From positions 496,001-560,000 of the forward strand of contig NZ_VICC01000006.1 of the NCBI RefSeq assembly GCF_006546825.1: a stretch of 64,000 nt of DNA, given 5' to 3'. Of the stretch, positions 37,450 to 46,000 are shown in pieces. The stretch's first letter is position 1. Each line of letters starts with the position of its first letter. The translations under genes and the position numbers were made by a program. The notes under the pieces are model-generated. The model was given only the letters and a program-made list of their open reading frames with translations. It did not search any database and was not told the DNA's origin. This DNA comes from Actinomyces oris. Its GTDB lineage: Bacteria > Actinomycetota > Actinomycetes > Actinomycetales > Actinomycetaceae.

Positions 37450-38199
37450 TTATGCCCTTTCCACCAGTGCGAGGGAGCGCAGGCGCCGCTCCAGGTACCA
37501 GGTCGTGTAGGCCGAGACGAGCCCGGAGGCCTGCGAGCGCTCGCGCTGACCGGAGGCGTCGGCCACGGCCCAGTCCCCGGAGAGGAGGGCCCCCAGGAGC
37601 GCCATCGTGGCCGGCTCGACCTCGACGGCGCCGGCTGAGCGGCAGGACTCGCACACCGCCCCACCGGCCTGGATGTGGAAGGCCCGGTGGGGTCCGGGGG
37701 CGCCGCACAGGGCGCAGTCGTAGCACGAGGGCGCCCAGCCCCCCAGGGCCAGGGCCCGCAGCAGGTAGGAGTCCAGGATGAGCCCGGGGGCGTGGCGGCG
37801 GTGGGACATGGCGGCCAGGGCCCCGGCCAGCAGCAGGTACTGCTGGGGGCTGGCCTCGGTGCCCAGGTCTCCGTCGTCGGCGCTGAGGCGCTCAGCGGTC
37901 TCCACCATGGTCGAGGCGCAGGTGAACATGGCGTAGTCGGCGCTGACGGCCCGGCCGAAGGGGTCGATGATCTCTGCCTGGGTGACGACGTCGAGGGTGC
38001 GTCCGGCGTGGAGCTGAACGTCGGTCATGGAGAAGGGTTCCAGGCGGGCACCGAAGCGGGAGGTGGTGCGGCGCACCCCCTTGGCCACGGCGCGCACCTG
38101 TCCGTGATGGCGGGTGAGCATCACGATGATGCGGTCGGCCTCGCCCAGCTTGTAGGTGCGCAGGATGATTGCCTCATCCCGGTACAGCCTGCTCGTCAC
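37450..38199 (-). CDS. recO: DNA repair protein RecO
   Basis: Recombination mediator that helps load RecA with RecF/RecR. 249 residues: [24 protein letters not shown] (OB-fold N-terminus), [20 protein letters not shown], and a zinc-finger-like [28 protein letters not shown] with four cysteines. GTG 38199 is 23 bases after leuA, in a leuA-recO-uppS order on the reverse strand. Confidence 0.94.
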   Translation of the reverse strand: MTSRLYRDEAIILRTYKLGEADRIIVMLTRHHGQVRAVAKGVRRTTSRFGARLEPFSMTDVQLHAGRTLDVVTQAEIIDPFGRAVSADYAMFTCASTMVETAERLSADDGDLGTEASPQQYLLLAGALAAMSHRRHAPGLILDSYLLRALALGGWAPSCYDCALCGAPGPHRAFHIQAGGAVCESCRSAGAVEVEPATMALLGALLSGDWAVADASGQRERSQASGLVSAYTTWYLERRLRSLALVERA

Positions 38200-38221
38200 G
38201 GGCGCAGTCTCTCACGCCCTC

Positions 38222-40003
38222 TCAGCGCAGGGCGCGATTGATGGCGGAGATAACGGCCTTGAAGGAGGAGGTGGTGATGGAGGGGTCGATGCCCACGCCC
38301 CACAGGACCTGGCCGTCGACCTCGCACTCGACGTAGCTGGCGGCCTTCGCGTCGCGTCCCTCGCTCAGGGCGTGCTCGACGTAGTCGAGGATCCGCACGC
38401 TGAGGCCCGTGCTCTCCAGGGCGGTGACGAAGGCGTCCAGGGGGCCGTTGCCGGAGGCAGTCAGGTGCTTCTCCCCCCCGCCGTCGACCAGGGTGACGGT
38501 GAGGGTGGAGTCCTCGTCATCACCGGTGGAGGTCAGGGTGGCCCCACGCAGCTCGAAGCGGCCCCAGCGGCTGAGCTCGGCCTCGGGGGCGGCCGCGGCG
38601 GGCAGGTACTCGTCGGCGAAGATCGACCACAGGCGGTCGCCGTCGACCTCGCCGCCGTAGGTGTCGGTGTGGCGCTGGACGATGCGGGAGAACTCGATCT
38701 GGAGGCGGCGGGGTAGCTCAAGCTTGCGGGTGGTGCCCAGCAGGTAGGCGACCCCGCCCTTGCCGGACTGGGAGTTGACGCGCACGACGGCCTCGTAGGA
38801 GCGGCCCACGTCGTGGGGGTCGATGGGCAGGTAGGGCATGGCCCAGGGGACGGCGATCTGCGCCTCGGCGTCGGTCAGCCCCTCGGCCTTCTTGGCGCTG
38901 ACCTGAGTGCTGCGCGCGGCGAAGCCCTTCTTGATGGCGTCCTGGTGGGAGCCGGAGAAGGAGGTGTAGACGAGCTCGCCGGCGTAGGGGGTGCGCGGGG
39001 GCACGTCCATACCGGTGGCCCGCTCGACGGTGCGGCGGACCTCGTCGATGTCGGACAGGTCGAGCATGGGGTCGACGCCCTGGCTGAAGAGGTTGAGGGC
39101 CAGGGTCACCAGGTCCACGTTGCCGGTGCGCTCGCCGTGGCCGAACAGGCAGCCCTCGACGCGGTCCGCGCCGGCCATGAGGCCGAGCTCGGCGGCGGCC
39201 ACGCCCGAGCCGCGGTCGTTGTGGTTGTGCAGGGACAGGCACACGGACTCGCGCCGGGGCAGGTGGCGGCTCATCCACTCGATCTGGTCGGCGTAGACGT
39301 TGGGGGTGGCGCGCTCGACGGTGGCGGGCAGGTTGAGGATGATCTCGCGGTCCTCCTCGGGCTGCCACACGTCCATGACGGCCTGGCAGACCTCGAGGCT
39401 GTAGTCGAGCTCGGTGTCGACGAAGATCTCCGGGGAGTACTCGTAGCCGAAGATCGTGTCCTCGTCGAGGACCTTCTCGGCGCGGGCCATGATCTGGCGG
39501 GTGCCGTCGACGGCGAGCTCGCGGATCTGGTCGCGGTCCATGCGGAAGACGACGTTGCGGAACAGGGGCGACAGGGCGTTGTAGAGGTGGACGGTGGCCC
39601 GTGGGATGCCGATGCAGGCGTCCAGGGTGCGGTCGATGAGCTCGCCGCGTGACTGGGTGAGCACGGAGATGGTGACGTCCTCGGGGAACGCGCCGTCGTC
39701 CACCAGGGAGCGCACGAAGTCGAAGTCGGTCTGGGAGGCGGCTGGGAAGCCGATCTCGATCTCCTTGAAGCCCATGCTCACGAGCAGGTCGAAGATGGCG
39801 CGCTTGGCCTGGGGGCCCATGGGCTCGATGAGGGACTGGTTGCCGTCGCGCAGGTCGGTGCTCAGCCAGCGGGGGGCGGCGGTGATGCGCTTGTCCGGCC
39901 AGGTGCGGTCGGGCAGGTCGATGGAGACGACGTCGAGGAAGGGCCGGTACTTGGCGAACGGCATACCGGAGGGCTGCTGGGGGGCGGGGCGGGCGTTGCG
40001 CAT
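38222..40003 (-). CDS. leuA: 2-isopropylmalate synthase
   Basis: First committed step of leucine synthesis: acetyl-CoA plus 2-ketoisovalerate. 593 residues, the long actinobacterial LeuA. RWLSTDLRDGNQSLIEPM is the catalytic/metal-binding start, FPAASQTDFDFVRSLV follows, SLHNHNDRGSGVAAAELGLMAGADRVEGCLFGHGERTGN holds the metal-binding His pair, and the C-terminal third is the leucine-binding regulatory domain. ATG 40003 has AGGAG 8 bases upstream. A leader of about 190 bases with a Leu-codon leader peptide and hairpins precedes it, pointing to attenuation in addition to allosteric feedback. Confidence 0.96.
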   Translation of the reverse strand: MRNARPAPQQPSGMPFAKYRPFLDVVSIDLPDRTWPDKRITAAPRWLSTDLRDGNQSLIEPMGPQAKRAIFDLLVSMGFKEIEIGFPAASQTDFDFVRSLVDDGAFPEDVTISVLTQSRGELIDRTLDACIGIPRATVHLYNALSPLFRNVVFRMDRDQIRELAVDGTRQIMARAEKVLDEDTIFGYEYSPEIFVDTELDYSLEVCQAVMDVWQPEEDREIILNLPATVERATPNVYADQIEWMSRHLPRRESVCLSLHNHNDRGSGVAAAELGLMAGADRVEGCLFGHGERTGNVDLVTLALNLFSQGVDPMLDLSDIDEVRRTVERATGMDVPPRTPYAGELVYTSFSGSHQDAIKKGFAARSTQVSAKKAEGLTDAEAQIAVPWAMPYLPIDPHDVGRSYEAVVRVNSQSGKGGVAYLLGTTRKLELPRRLQIEFSRIVQRHTDTYGGEVDGDRLWSIFADEYLPAAAAPEAELSRWGRFELRGATLTSTGDDEDSTLTVTLVDGGGEKHLTASGNGPLDAFVTALESTGLSVRILDYVEHALSEGRDAKAASYVECEVDGQVLWGVGIDPSITTSSFKAVISAINRALR

Positions 40004-40134
40004 CGGGTTTCTCCTGGGATCAGATGCTTCGTGGTTCCGACGGCGGTTCCCGGAAGACTCGTCTGACTCCTGAGGAACATGGCCGCGAACGTGGCCGAGC
40101 AGAACGAGTCAGCCGCGGTCGGGGTGCCGGCCTG
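40004..40134 (-). other. leuA leader downstream of the leader-peptide stop
   Basis: Part of the 374-base gap between leuA and the divergent ABC operon. On the reverse strand it contains the attenuator hairpins and the AGGAG site of leuA. The other end of the gap (40195-40377) holds two promoters facing apart; no further gene is seen. Confidence 0.5.
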
Positions 40135-40151
40135 TCAGGCCCCGCCGCGGC
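40056..40151 (-). promoter_or_regulatory. leuA transcription attenuator (candidate)
   Basis: Hairpin A (40112-40151) pairs GCCGCGGC with GCCGCGGT-type arms, extended by GGGG/CCCC. It includes the last codons and stop of the leader peptide, so a translating ribosome controls it. Hairpin B (40056-40110) pairs GACTCGT with ACGAGTC around an inner GGCC/GGCC stem. This is the arrangement expected for ribosome-mediated attenuation. Confidence 0.6.
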
Positions 40152-40194
40152 GACTAAGCAGGAGGCTCACCTGGTGGCCTGGAGTCGCTCGCAC
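40135..40194 (-). CDS. leuL: leuA leader peptide
   Basis: A 19-codon frame from GTG 40194: VRATPGHQVSLLLSRRGGA, then TGA. Three consecutive Leu codons (CTC CTG CTT) sit 6 codons before the stop, and the stop is inside a GC-rich hairpin. It is leaderless: TAGGGT ends exactly 7 bases before the GTG, and CTGACG lies 17 bases further up. Ribosome stalling at the Leu codons under leucine shortage would prevent the hairpin and let transcription reach leuA. Peptides of this type precede leuA in other actinobacteria. Confidence 0.7.
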   Translation of the reverse strand: MRATPGHQVSLLLSRRGGA

Positions 40195-40201
40195 GCCGTA
40201 G

Positions 40202-40230
40202 ACCCTACCCCGATGAGGACCCATCGTCAG
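40202..40230 (-). promoter_or_regulatory. leuA leader promoter
   Basis: On the reverse strand, -35 CTGACG (40230-40225) and -10 TAGGGT (40207-40202) with a 17-base spacer. Both boxes and the spacing are near consensus. Confidence 0.7.
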
Positions 40231-40303
40231 GTAAGGGGGTCGCATGGGACCGCAGAGTGAGACGGAGGATGAAGGGGCTCCCCCGCGGGCCATGTCTCGT
40301 ACT

Positions 40304-40344
40304 CTGACGCACACCAACACCATGATGTAGCATCTCTACTACAT
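40304..40344 (+). promoter_or_regulatory. Promoter and operator-like dyad of the ABC exporter operon
   Basis: -35 CTGACG (40304-40309) and -10 TAGCAT (40328-40333) with an 18-base spacer. The dyad ATGTAG (40325-40330) / CTACAT (40339-40344) overlaps the -10 and the transcript start. It is the natural target for the small XRE regulator encoded third in this operon. An AGGAGG ribosome site precedes the first gene. Confidence 0.55.
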
Positions 40345-40377
40345 TCAGTTGCGCTTCTACTCAGGAGGGTTTGTGCG

Positions 40378-41232
40378 ATGGCTCCAGTCATCACCACGGA
40401 GAACCTCGAGTTCTCCTACGGGGACACCCCGGTGCTGCGCGGCGTCGATCTATCGGTCGAGGCCGGAGAGGTCGTCTGCCTGCTCGGTCCCAACGGCGTG
40501 GGCAAGACGACCCTCGTGGAGAACCTGCTGGGCTCTCTGACCCCGACCGCCGGCAGGGTGCGCGTGCTCGGCACCGATCCGCGCCGGGCGGGCGCCGACT
40601 TCTGGGCGAGGGTCGGGCTGGTGCAGCAGAGCTGGACCGACCACGCCAAGTGGAGGGTGAGGGACCAGCTGGAGTGGATCCGCTCAGTCCAGCTGACGGC
40701 GGCAAGCCGGGTGAGCAGCGTCGACGAGGCGCTCGACGCCGTCGGCCTCAGCGAGAAGGCCGACTCCCGGCTGTCGAGGCTCTCCGGCGGGCAGCGACGC
40801 ACCATTGACTTCGCGGCCGCCCTCATGGCCGCACCCGAGCTCCTCGTCCTGGACGAGCCGACGACCGGACTCGACCCGGTCTCCAAGGCGCGACTGCACG
40901 ATCTCATTCTGGCCCGGGTCGACGACGACGCCACCATCGTCATGACCACCCACGACCTGACTGAGGCCGAGCACCTGGCCTCACGCGTGCTCATCATGAA
41001 CGAGGGACGGATCCTCGCCGACGGCACGGTCACGGCGCTGCGTGAGCGCCTCGATCGCGGCGCCGAGATCACCTGGGTCCAGGACGGGACCCACCACGTC
41101 CACTCCACCCACTGCCCCGAGCGCTTCGTCAAGGAGCTCGACCTCGACGCCATCACCGGGCTCACCATCACCCGCCCCACCCTGGAGGAGACCTACCTCT
41201 CCCTCGTCAGCAGCAAGGAGCCCCAGTCATGA
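40378..41232 (+). CDS. ABC exporter ATP-binding protein (DrrA/CcmA-like)
   Basis: 284 residues: VVCLLGPNGVGKTTLVENLLG (Walker A), LSGGQRRTIDFAAALMA (signature), LLVLDEPTTGLD (Walker B), IVMTTHDLTEAEHLAS (switch His). This is the ABC-2 exporter type used for drugs, lantibiotics or lipids. It forms an operon with the permease (ATGA overlap at 41229) and a small XRE regulator. The substrate is unknown. The region also lies beside a toxin-antitoxin pair, so it may belong to an accessory island of about 2.5 kb. Confidence 0.9.
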   Translation: MAPVITTENLEFSYGDTPVLRGVDLSVEAGEVVCLLGPNGVGKTTLVENLLGSLTPTAGRVRVLGTDPRRAGADFWARVGLVQQSWTDHAKWRVRDQLEWIRSVQLTAASRVSSVDEALDAVGLSEKADSRLSRLSGGQRRTIDFAAALMAAPELLVLDEPTTGLDPVSKARLHDLILARVDDDATIVMTTHDLTEAEHLASRVLIMNEGRILADGTVTALRERLDRGAEITWVQDGTHHVHSTHCPERFVKELDLDAITGLTITRPTLEETYLSLVSSKEPQS

Positions 41233-42065
41233 GCACTCGCACCTTCCTGGCAGTTCTACGCGCAGCCCGTCGCCAGGCCGCCCTGGACCTGCGAGCAGGC
41301 GTTGTCGGGGCAGGCATCGCACTGCTTGCCTCCGTGAGCGCCATCGTGATCGTCGGCAAGAACAGCCAGGTCGCAACCGCGGCCCACGCGGCCTTCGGCC
41401 CCATGTTCCTCGCCGGCAGCATTGGCACGATCAGCTGCTTCATCACCTTTCAGATCGCCGGCGAGGCCTACGTCGACCGTATCGGTGGCGCCCTGCTGCG
41501 GGTGCGCGTCCTGCCCCACGGTCCGCTGACGTGGGCGATCGGTAAGACAATGTCCTCAGTCGCTCAGACCCTCGTCTTCCAGGGCGCCATTCTTCTCGGG
41601 GGAGCCCTGTTCGTTGAGGCGCTGCCCCTGAGTACGTCCCAGGTGCTGGCCTGCCTGCCGCTCATGGTGCTGTCAGCCGTTGCGACAGCCCCACTGGGCT
41701 TCCTCGTGGGCGCCTTCGTCCGCGGCGTCTACAGCTTCATGGCCTCCTACCTGCCCATGTTCGCCCTCATCGGGACGAGCGGTTTCTTCATGCCCATGGA
41801 CCGACTCCCCTCCTGGCTGCAGGCGGTTCAGCTGGCGCTGCCGACGTACTGGTCGGGGCACTTGACCCGCTGGGCACTGGTGGGGGACCCCTCGTGGGAG
41901 GTGGGCCGAGCCTTCTCACCGGTGCTCGCCATCGGGGTCCTGGCGGCATGGACGGTTCTCGGCTTCGCGGGAGCCTCGTTCATCGTGCGGCGCAGCTTCC
42001 GCAAGGAGACGATCGGTAGTCTGGCGCGCGTGCAGTCCACCATTCGTTCCCAGACCGGTCTGTGA
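41229..42065 (+). CDS. ABC-2 type permease
   Basis: 278 residues with about six membrane helices (AGIALLASVSAIVIVG, FGPMFLAGSIGTISCFITFQI, LVFQGAILLGGALFVEALP, SYLPMFALIGTSGFFMPMD and others). The motif around FFMPMDRLPSWLQAVQLALPTYW matches the conserved end of ABC-2 exporters. Coupled to the ATPase by ATGA and to the regulator by a GTGA at the end. Confidence 0.88.
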   Translation: MSTRTFLAVLRAARRQAALDLRAGVVGAGIALLASVSAIVIVGKNSQVATAAHAAFGPMFLAGSIGTISCFITFQIAGEAYVDRIGGALLRVRVLPHGPLTWAIGKTMSSVAQTLVFQGAILLGGALFVEALPLSTSQVLACLPLMVLSAVATAPLGFLVGAFVRGVYSFMASYLPMFALIGTSGFFMPMDRLPSWLQAVQLALPTYWSGHLTRWALVGDPSWEVGRAFSPVLAIGVLAAWTVLGFAGASFIVRRSFRKETIGSLARVQSTIRSQTGL

Positions 42066-42067
42066 CC

Positions 42068-42292
42068 ATGTCCGACGACGTCGTCCACAACCGGATCGCG
42101 GTCCTACGCGCCGACCGGCGAGTGAGCCGCCGTGAGCTGGCCGAGGCCCTCGGCGTCCACTACCAGACGGTGGGCTACCTCGAGCGCGGGGAGTACGCCC
42201 CCTCGCTGCACCTGGCCCTGCGCATCGCCCGCTACTTCGACGTGCCCGTGGAGTCGGTCTTCTCCCTGGAGGAGTTCCCCCGCCTGACGTAA
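42068..42292 (+). CDS. XRE-family transcriptional regulator (small)
   Basis: About 74 residues, almost entirely a Cro/CI helix-turn-helix: RIAVLRADRRVSRRELAEALGVHYQTVGYLERGEYAPSLHLALRIARYF. Small regulators of this kind often control the ABC exporter operon they sit in. ATG 42068 is just after the permease stop; GTG 42062 overlaps it and is the alternative. The likely operator is the dyad over the operon's own -10. Confidence 0.88.
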   Translation: MSDDVVHNRIAVLRADRRVSRRELAEALGVHYQTVGYLERGEYAPSLHLALRIARYFDVPVESVFSLEEFPRLT

Positions 42293-42299
42293 GACACCA

Positions 42300-42647
42300 T
42301 CACAAGGAGAGATGGAGGATCAGAGCCTCATTGACCATCTTCATCAGGCCACCGGGTAACCAGCCGACAACCTCACCAACTCTCTCCACAGCAATCGATC
42401 GAACTTGCTCCGCCTGAGCCTTGGAGTCCTTGGGCAAGCCAGTTGCCTCCGAGGGAAGGAAGACCTGAAAAGGAAGAACTCGCGAAGTTAAGCTCGTCAA
42501 TGGGACCACTGTCACAACACCGCGACCAAGACGCGCGGCCGCCGCATTGGCATGGTCGTTACTCACTATGAGCGCAGGTCGACGCTTGTTTGCCTCACTG
42601 CCAACAGAAGGCTCGAAATCGACAAGGCGGATTTCACCTCGTAGCAC
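42300..42647 (-). CDS. mazF: MazF/PemK-type toxin (endoribonuclease)
   Basis: 115 residues of the CcdB/MazF fold: RGEIRLVDFEPSVGSEANKRRPALIVSND, GVVTVVPLTS, and AEQVRSIAVERV. MazF toxins cut mRNA at short motifs and are blocked by the antitoxin. GTG 42647 is chosen: GGAGG lies 5 bases upstream inside the antitoxin end, and the product then starts MLRGEIR as in relatives. It overlaps the antitoxin by 14 bases and ends 8 bases from the converging XRE gene. Confidence 0.9.
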   Translation of the reverse strand: MLRGEIRLVDFEPSVGSEANKRRPALIVSNDHANAAAARLGRGVVTVVPLTSLTSRVLPFQVFLPSEATGLPKDSKAQAEQVRSIAVERVGEVVGWLPGGLMKMVNEALILHLSL

Positions 42648-42873
42648 CCCCACCTCCATCAATCCCGTCAGCGACCGCACTATCCCAGACGGTTGCATCC
42701 TCGGAGGCATCCCAGGAGGACCATGCCTCTGCGTAAGCATCCTGAAGATCGGCTTTACCGAGCAGGCGGATGGCGTTCTGAATGCCGGCTGACCTCGATG
42801 CCAAACCGTCACGCTCCACGCATCGGTCCAGCAGAATGAGGTCACTCTCCGACAAACTCACGCTTAACTTCAT
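42634..42873 (-). CDS. mazE: Ribbon-helix-helix antitoxin of the MazF-like toxin
   Basis: 79 residues. The N-terminus KLSVSLSESDLILLDRCVERDGLASRSAGIQNAIRLL is a ribbon-helix-helix DNA-binding domain (MetJ/Arc class). The acidic tail (AWSSWDASEDATVWDSAVADG) is the probable toxin-binding segment. It is upstream of and overlaps the toxin gene, the usual antitoxin-first order, and probably autoregulates. Confidence 0.85.
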   Translation of the reverse strand: MKLSVSLSESDLILLDRCVERDGLASRSAGIQNAIRLLGKADLQDAYAEAWSSWDASEDATVWDSAVADGIDGGGGATR

Positions 42874-42937
42874 ACCTGCATGCTACTCGGGTAGCATCGC
42901 CAGGGGCAAGGGAGCGACGAGGCTCATCAGGCAACTC

Positions 42938-42985
42938 GTAATCGGGTGGTGCCCTCCCCAGATGGGGAGGGCACCACCCGATTAC
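42938..42985 (-). terminator. putA terminator hairpin
   Basis: A perfect stem of about 22 bp (core AATCGGGTGGTGCCCTCCCC and its complement) around a 4-base loop, about 40 bases after the putA stop. It also separates putA from the antitoxin gene downstream on the same strand. Confidence 0.85.
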
Positions 42986-43024
42986 TCGGTTCGGCTACGT
43001 GTCTTCGCCTTGGCGCAGACCGCC

Positions 43025-46000
43025 CTACAGGAGGCCCTCGGCCAGGTCCAGCGGGGTGCCGAAGCGGTGGTTGGTGATGGCCACCGCCTGCTCACGCAGG
43101 AAGGGCAGCAGCTCGGAGTGCGGGCAGGCCGTCACGGCACCCGTGTACAGGGCGATGTCGGGGCTCCCACCGGTCACCCGGCTGGCGTGGCTCCAGCGGG
43201 CGTCCGAGGTCTCCTCACGCGGGCCGAGGATGCGCACGCGCGTTCCCAGCCCGCCGGAAGCGGCGAGCTCAGCCAGGCGGGCGTCCCAAGCGCCCTGGTC
43301 CTCAACCGCCACCTGGACGCCAGCGGCCTGCAGCGCGTTCTGCAACGGCTGGGGCAGACGGTCGGCCACGGACAGGCTGACGAACCCACCGGCCCGCACA
43401 CCGGCCGCCATGACGCGCGTCACGTCGGCCAGCTCGGTTCCCGCCCCGGCGCGCACGAGCACATCAGTGGGCCGGTAGCGCAGGACGTTGCGCTCGCAGG
43501 CCAGCGCCGTGACGTCGCGGTTGGCACCGTAGGCGCTCCTCCAGGCGGAGGCGTCGGCCACCAGTGCGCGGCGCAGCCCGGCCAGGTCGGCCTCGCCCAG
43601 CTGGCCGGTGACGGCGTCGCACAGGCTCGCCACGCGCGGATCCAGCGCCGCAGTGCCCTGGTCCGCCAGTTCCTTCACGCCCTGGCCGTCTGCGGGCTCC
43701 ACGTCACCCAGTCCCAGCAGGTAGGAGGGGCCGCCGGCCTTCGTCGTCGAGCCGATGGCCGAGCGCTTCCAGCCACCGAAGGGCTGGCGGCGCACGATGG
43801 CCCCGGTGATACCACGGTTGACGTAGATGTTGCCGGCCTGGATCGAGTCGAGCCAGACGGCCAGCTCGGCCGCGTCGAGGGTCTGGAGACCGGAGGTGAG
43901 CCCGTAGTCGACGGCGTTGACCGCCTCGATGGCCTCCTCAAGCGTGTCCACCCGCATGACACCGATAACGGGCGCGAAGTACTCGGTGAGGTGGAACTCG
44001 CTGCCGGGCACGACCCCGGCGCGAATACCCGGGGTCCACAGACCGTCGCCGAGGTAGCGGGGCTTGAGGACCCAGTGCTCGCCGACCCCCAGGGTGGTCA
44101 GGCCGCGCACGGCCTTCTCGTCATCGGGCACGACGACGGGACCCATCTGGGAGTCCAGCGACAGCGGCAGGCGCACCCGCAGGGAGGCGGTGGCGTCCAC
44201 GAGCTGGCGGGCGATGCGCTCGGAGTTTCCGGCCGAGGAGACCAGGACCAGCAGGGAGGAGGCCGAGCACTTCTGGCCGGCGTGGGCGAAGGCCGAGTAG
44301 ACGGCGTCGCGCACGGCGATGTCGGGGTCGGCCGAGGGGGTAACGATGATGGCGTTCTTGCCGCTGGTCTCCCCCAGCAGGTGCATGTCCGGCTTCCAGG
44401 AGCGGAAGAGGCGGGCCGTGTCGTAGGAGCCGGTGAGGACCACGCGGTCGACGTCCTTGTGGGTCACCAGGTGGCGTGAGACCTCTCCGTCCTCCAGCGG
44501 GGCGAGCACCACGAGATCCTCGGGGATCCCGGCGTCGTGGAAGGCGCGCACGAGCTCGGCAGCGCAGCGTCGGGCCGGCGGGGCGGGCTTGAGGATGACG
44601 GCGCTGCCGGCCGCCAGGGCCGCGGCCACTCCCCCGGTGGGAATGGCCACCGGGAAGTTCCAGGGCGAGGCGACCACGGTGACGTCCACCGGGGCGAAGC
44701 GGGCCCCGACCATGTACTCCGGGTCGTGCAGGAGCAGCGAGGACTCGGCGTAGTGGTGGCAGAAGTCGATGGCCTCACTGACCTCGGGGTCGGACTGGTC
44801 GATGGTCTTGCCGGCCTCGGAGCCTGCTACCTCGATGAGCTCGGCGCGCCGGGCGGCCAGGACGTCGCCGACACGGTGCAGGGCGGCGGCCCGCTCCTCC
44901 GGGTCCAGGGACTGCCAGACGCCGGCGGCCTCGGCCGTCGAGGCCACCAGGGAGTCCACATCGGCGTTCGTGGCCAGGCGGGCGGCGCCCGCCTCCACCT
45001 CGGCCACTCCCCGCGTGGATCCCGGGATGGCGGCAGCGATGTCCCGGGCCCACTGGCGGTTGGCGGCCAAGGCCGGGTCGGAGTCGGACTCGGAGACGAA
45101 GGACCTCCTGGCGCGCTCGGCCACCGTCCCGGTCTCCTCGGGGATGCCCGCCTCCCGCTCGGCGAGCCGGTTCTGGGTGCGGTTGGGCACCGGCACCGGG
45201 GCGTCCGGGTCGAGGTCGGACAGGGCCGCCAGGAAGCGGTCCCGTTCGCGGGCGAAGACCTGCTCGTTGCTGGCCAGGTCGAAGACGCCGGACATGAAGT
45301 TCTCCGGTGCCGCGTTCTCCTCCAGGCGGCGCACCAGGTAGGAGATGGCGACGTCGAACTCGTGGGGATCGACGACGGGCACGTACAGCAGGAGGTGGCC
45401 GGTGTCGCGGCGCACGACCTCCTGGATGCCGGTGGCCATGCCGGAGAGCATCTCGAACTCGACGCTGTCCTCAACGCCGCGCGCGGCGCGCAGCTCGAAG
45501 GCGAAGGCGATGTCGAAGAGGTTCTGGCCGGCCACGCCCAGGCGGATGTTGCGGGTGCGCTCGGGCGTCATCGCCCAGGAGAGCATGCGCTTGTAGTTGG
45601 TGTCGGTGGCCTGCTTGGAGGGCCAGGTGGTCAGCTCCCAGCCGTGGATCTCGGCGTCGACCTTCTCCATGGACAGGTTGGCGCCCTTGACGATGCGGAC
45701 CTTGACGCGTGAGCCGCCGGAGGCGACACGCTTGGCGGCCCACTCCTGGAGGCGCTGCATGGCGCCCAGGGAGTCGGGCAGGTAGGCCTGCAGAACGATG
45801 CCGGCCTCGTAGCCGCGCATGTCCTCCTGGTCGAGGATCGCGGTGAAGACCGCGATGGTCAGGTCGAGATCCTTGTAGTCCTCCATGTCCAGGTTGAGGA
45901 AGGTGCCGTGGTCGCGGGCCAGGCGGTAGAGGGGCAGGAGAGCCTGGACGCCGTGGGCGACGACCTCCTCGAAGCCCCAGGGGTTGTGGGGGCCGGTGAC

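Noticed and set aside
42540-42845. N-terminal extension of the MazF frame (66 codons upstream of GTG 42647)
   Set aside because: It overlaps the antitoxin gene in another frame and has no similarity; the GGAGG and toxin-like start at 42647 are better.
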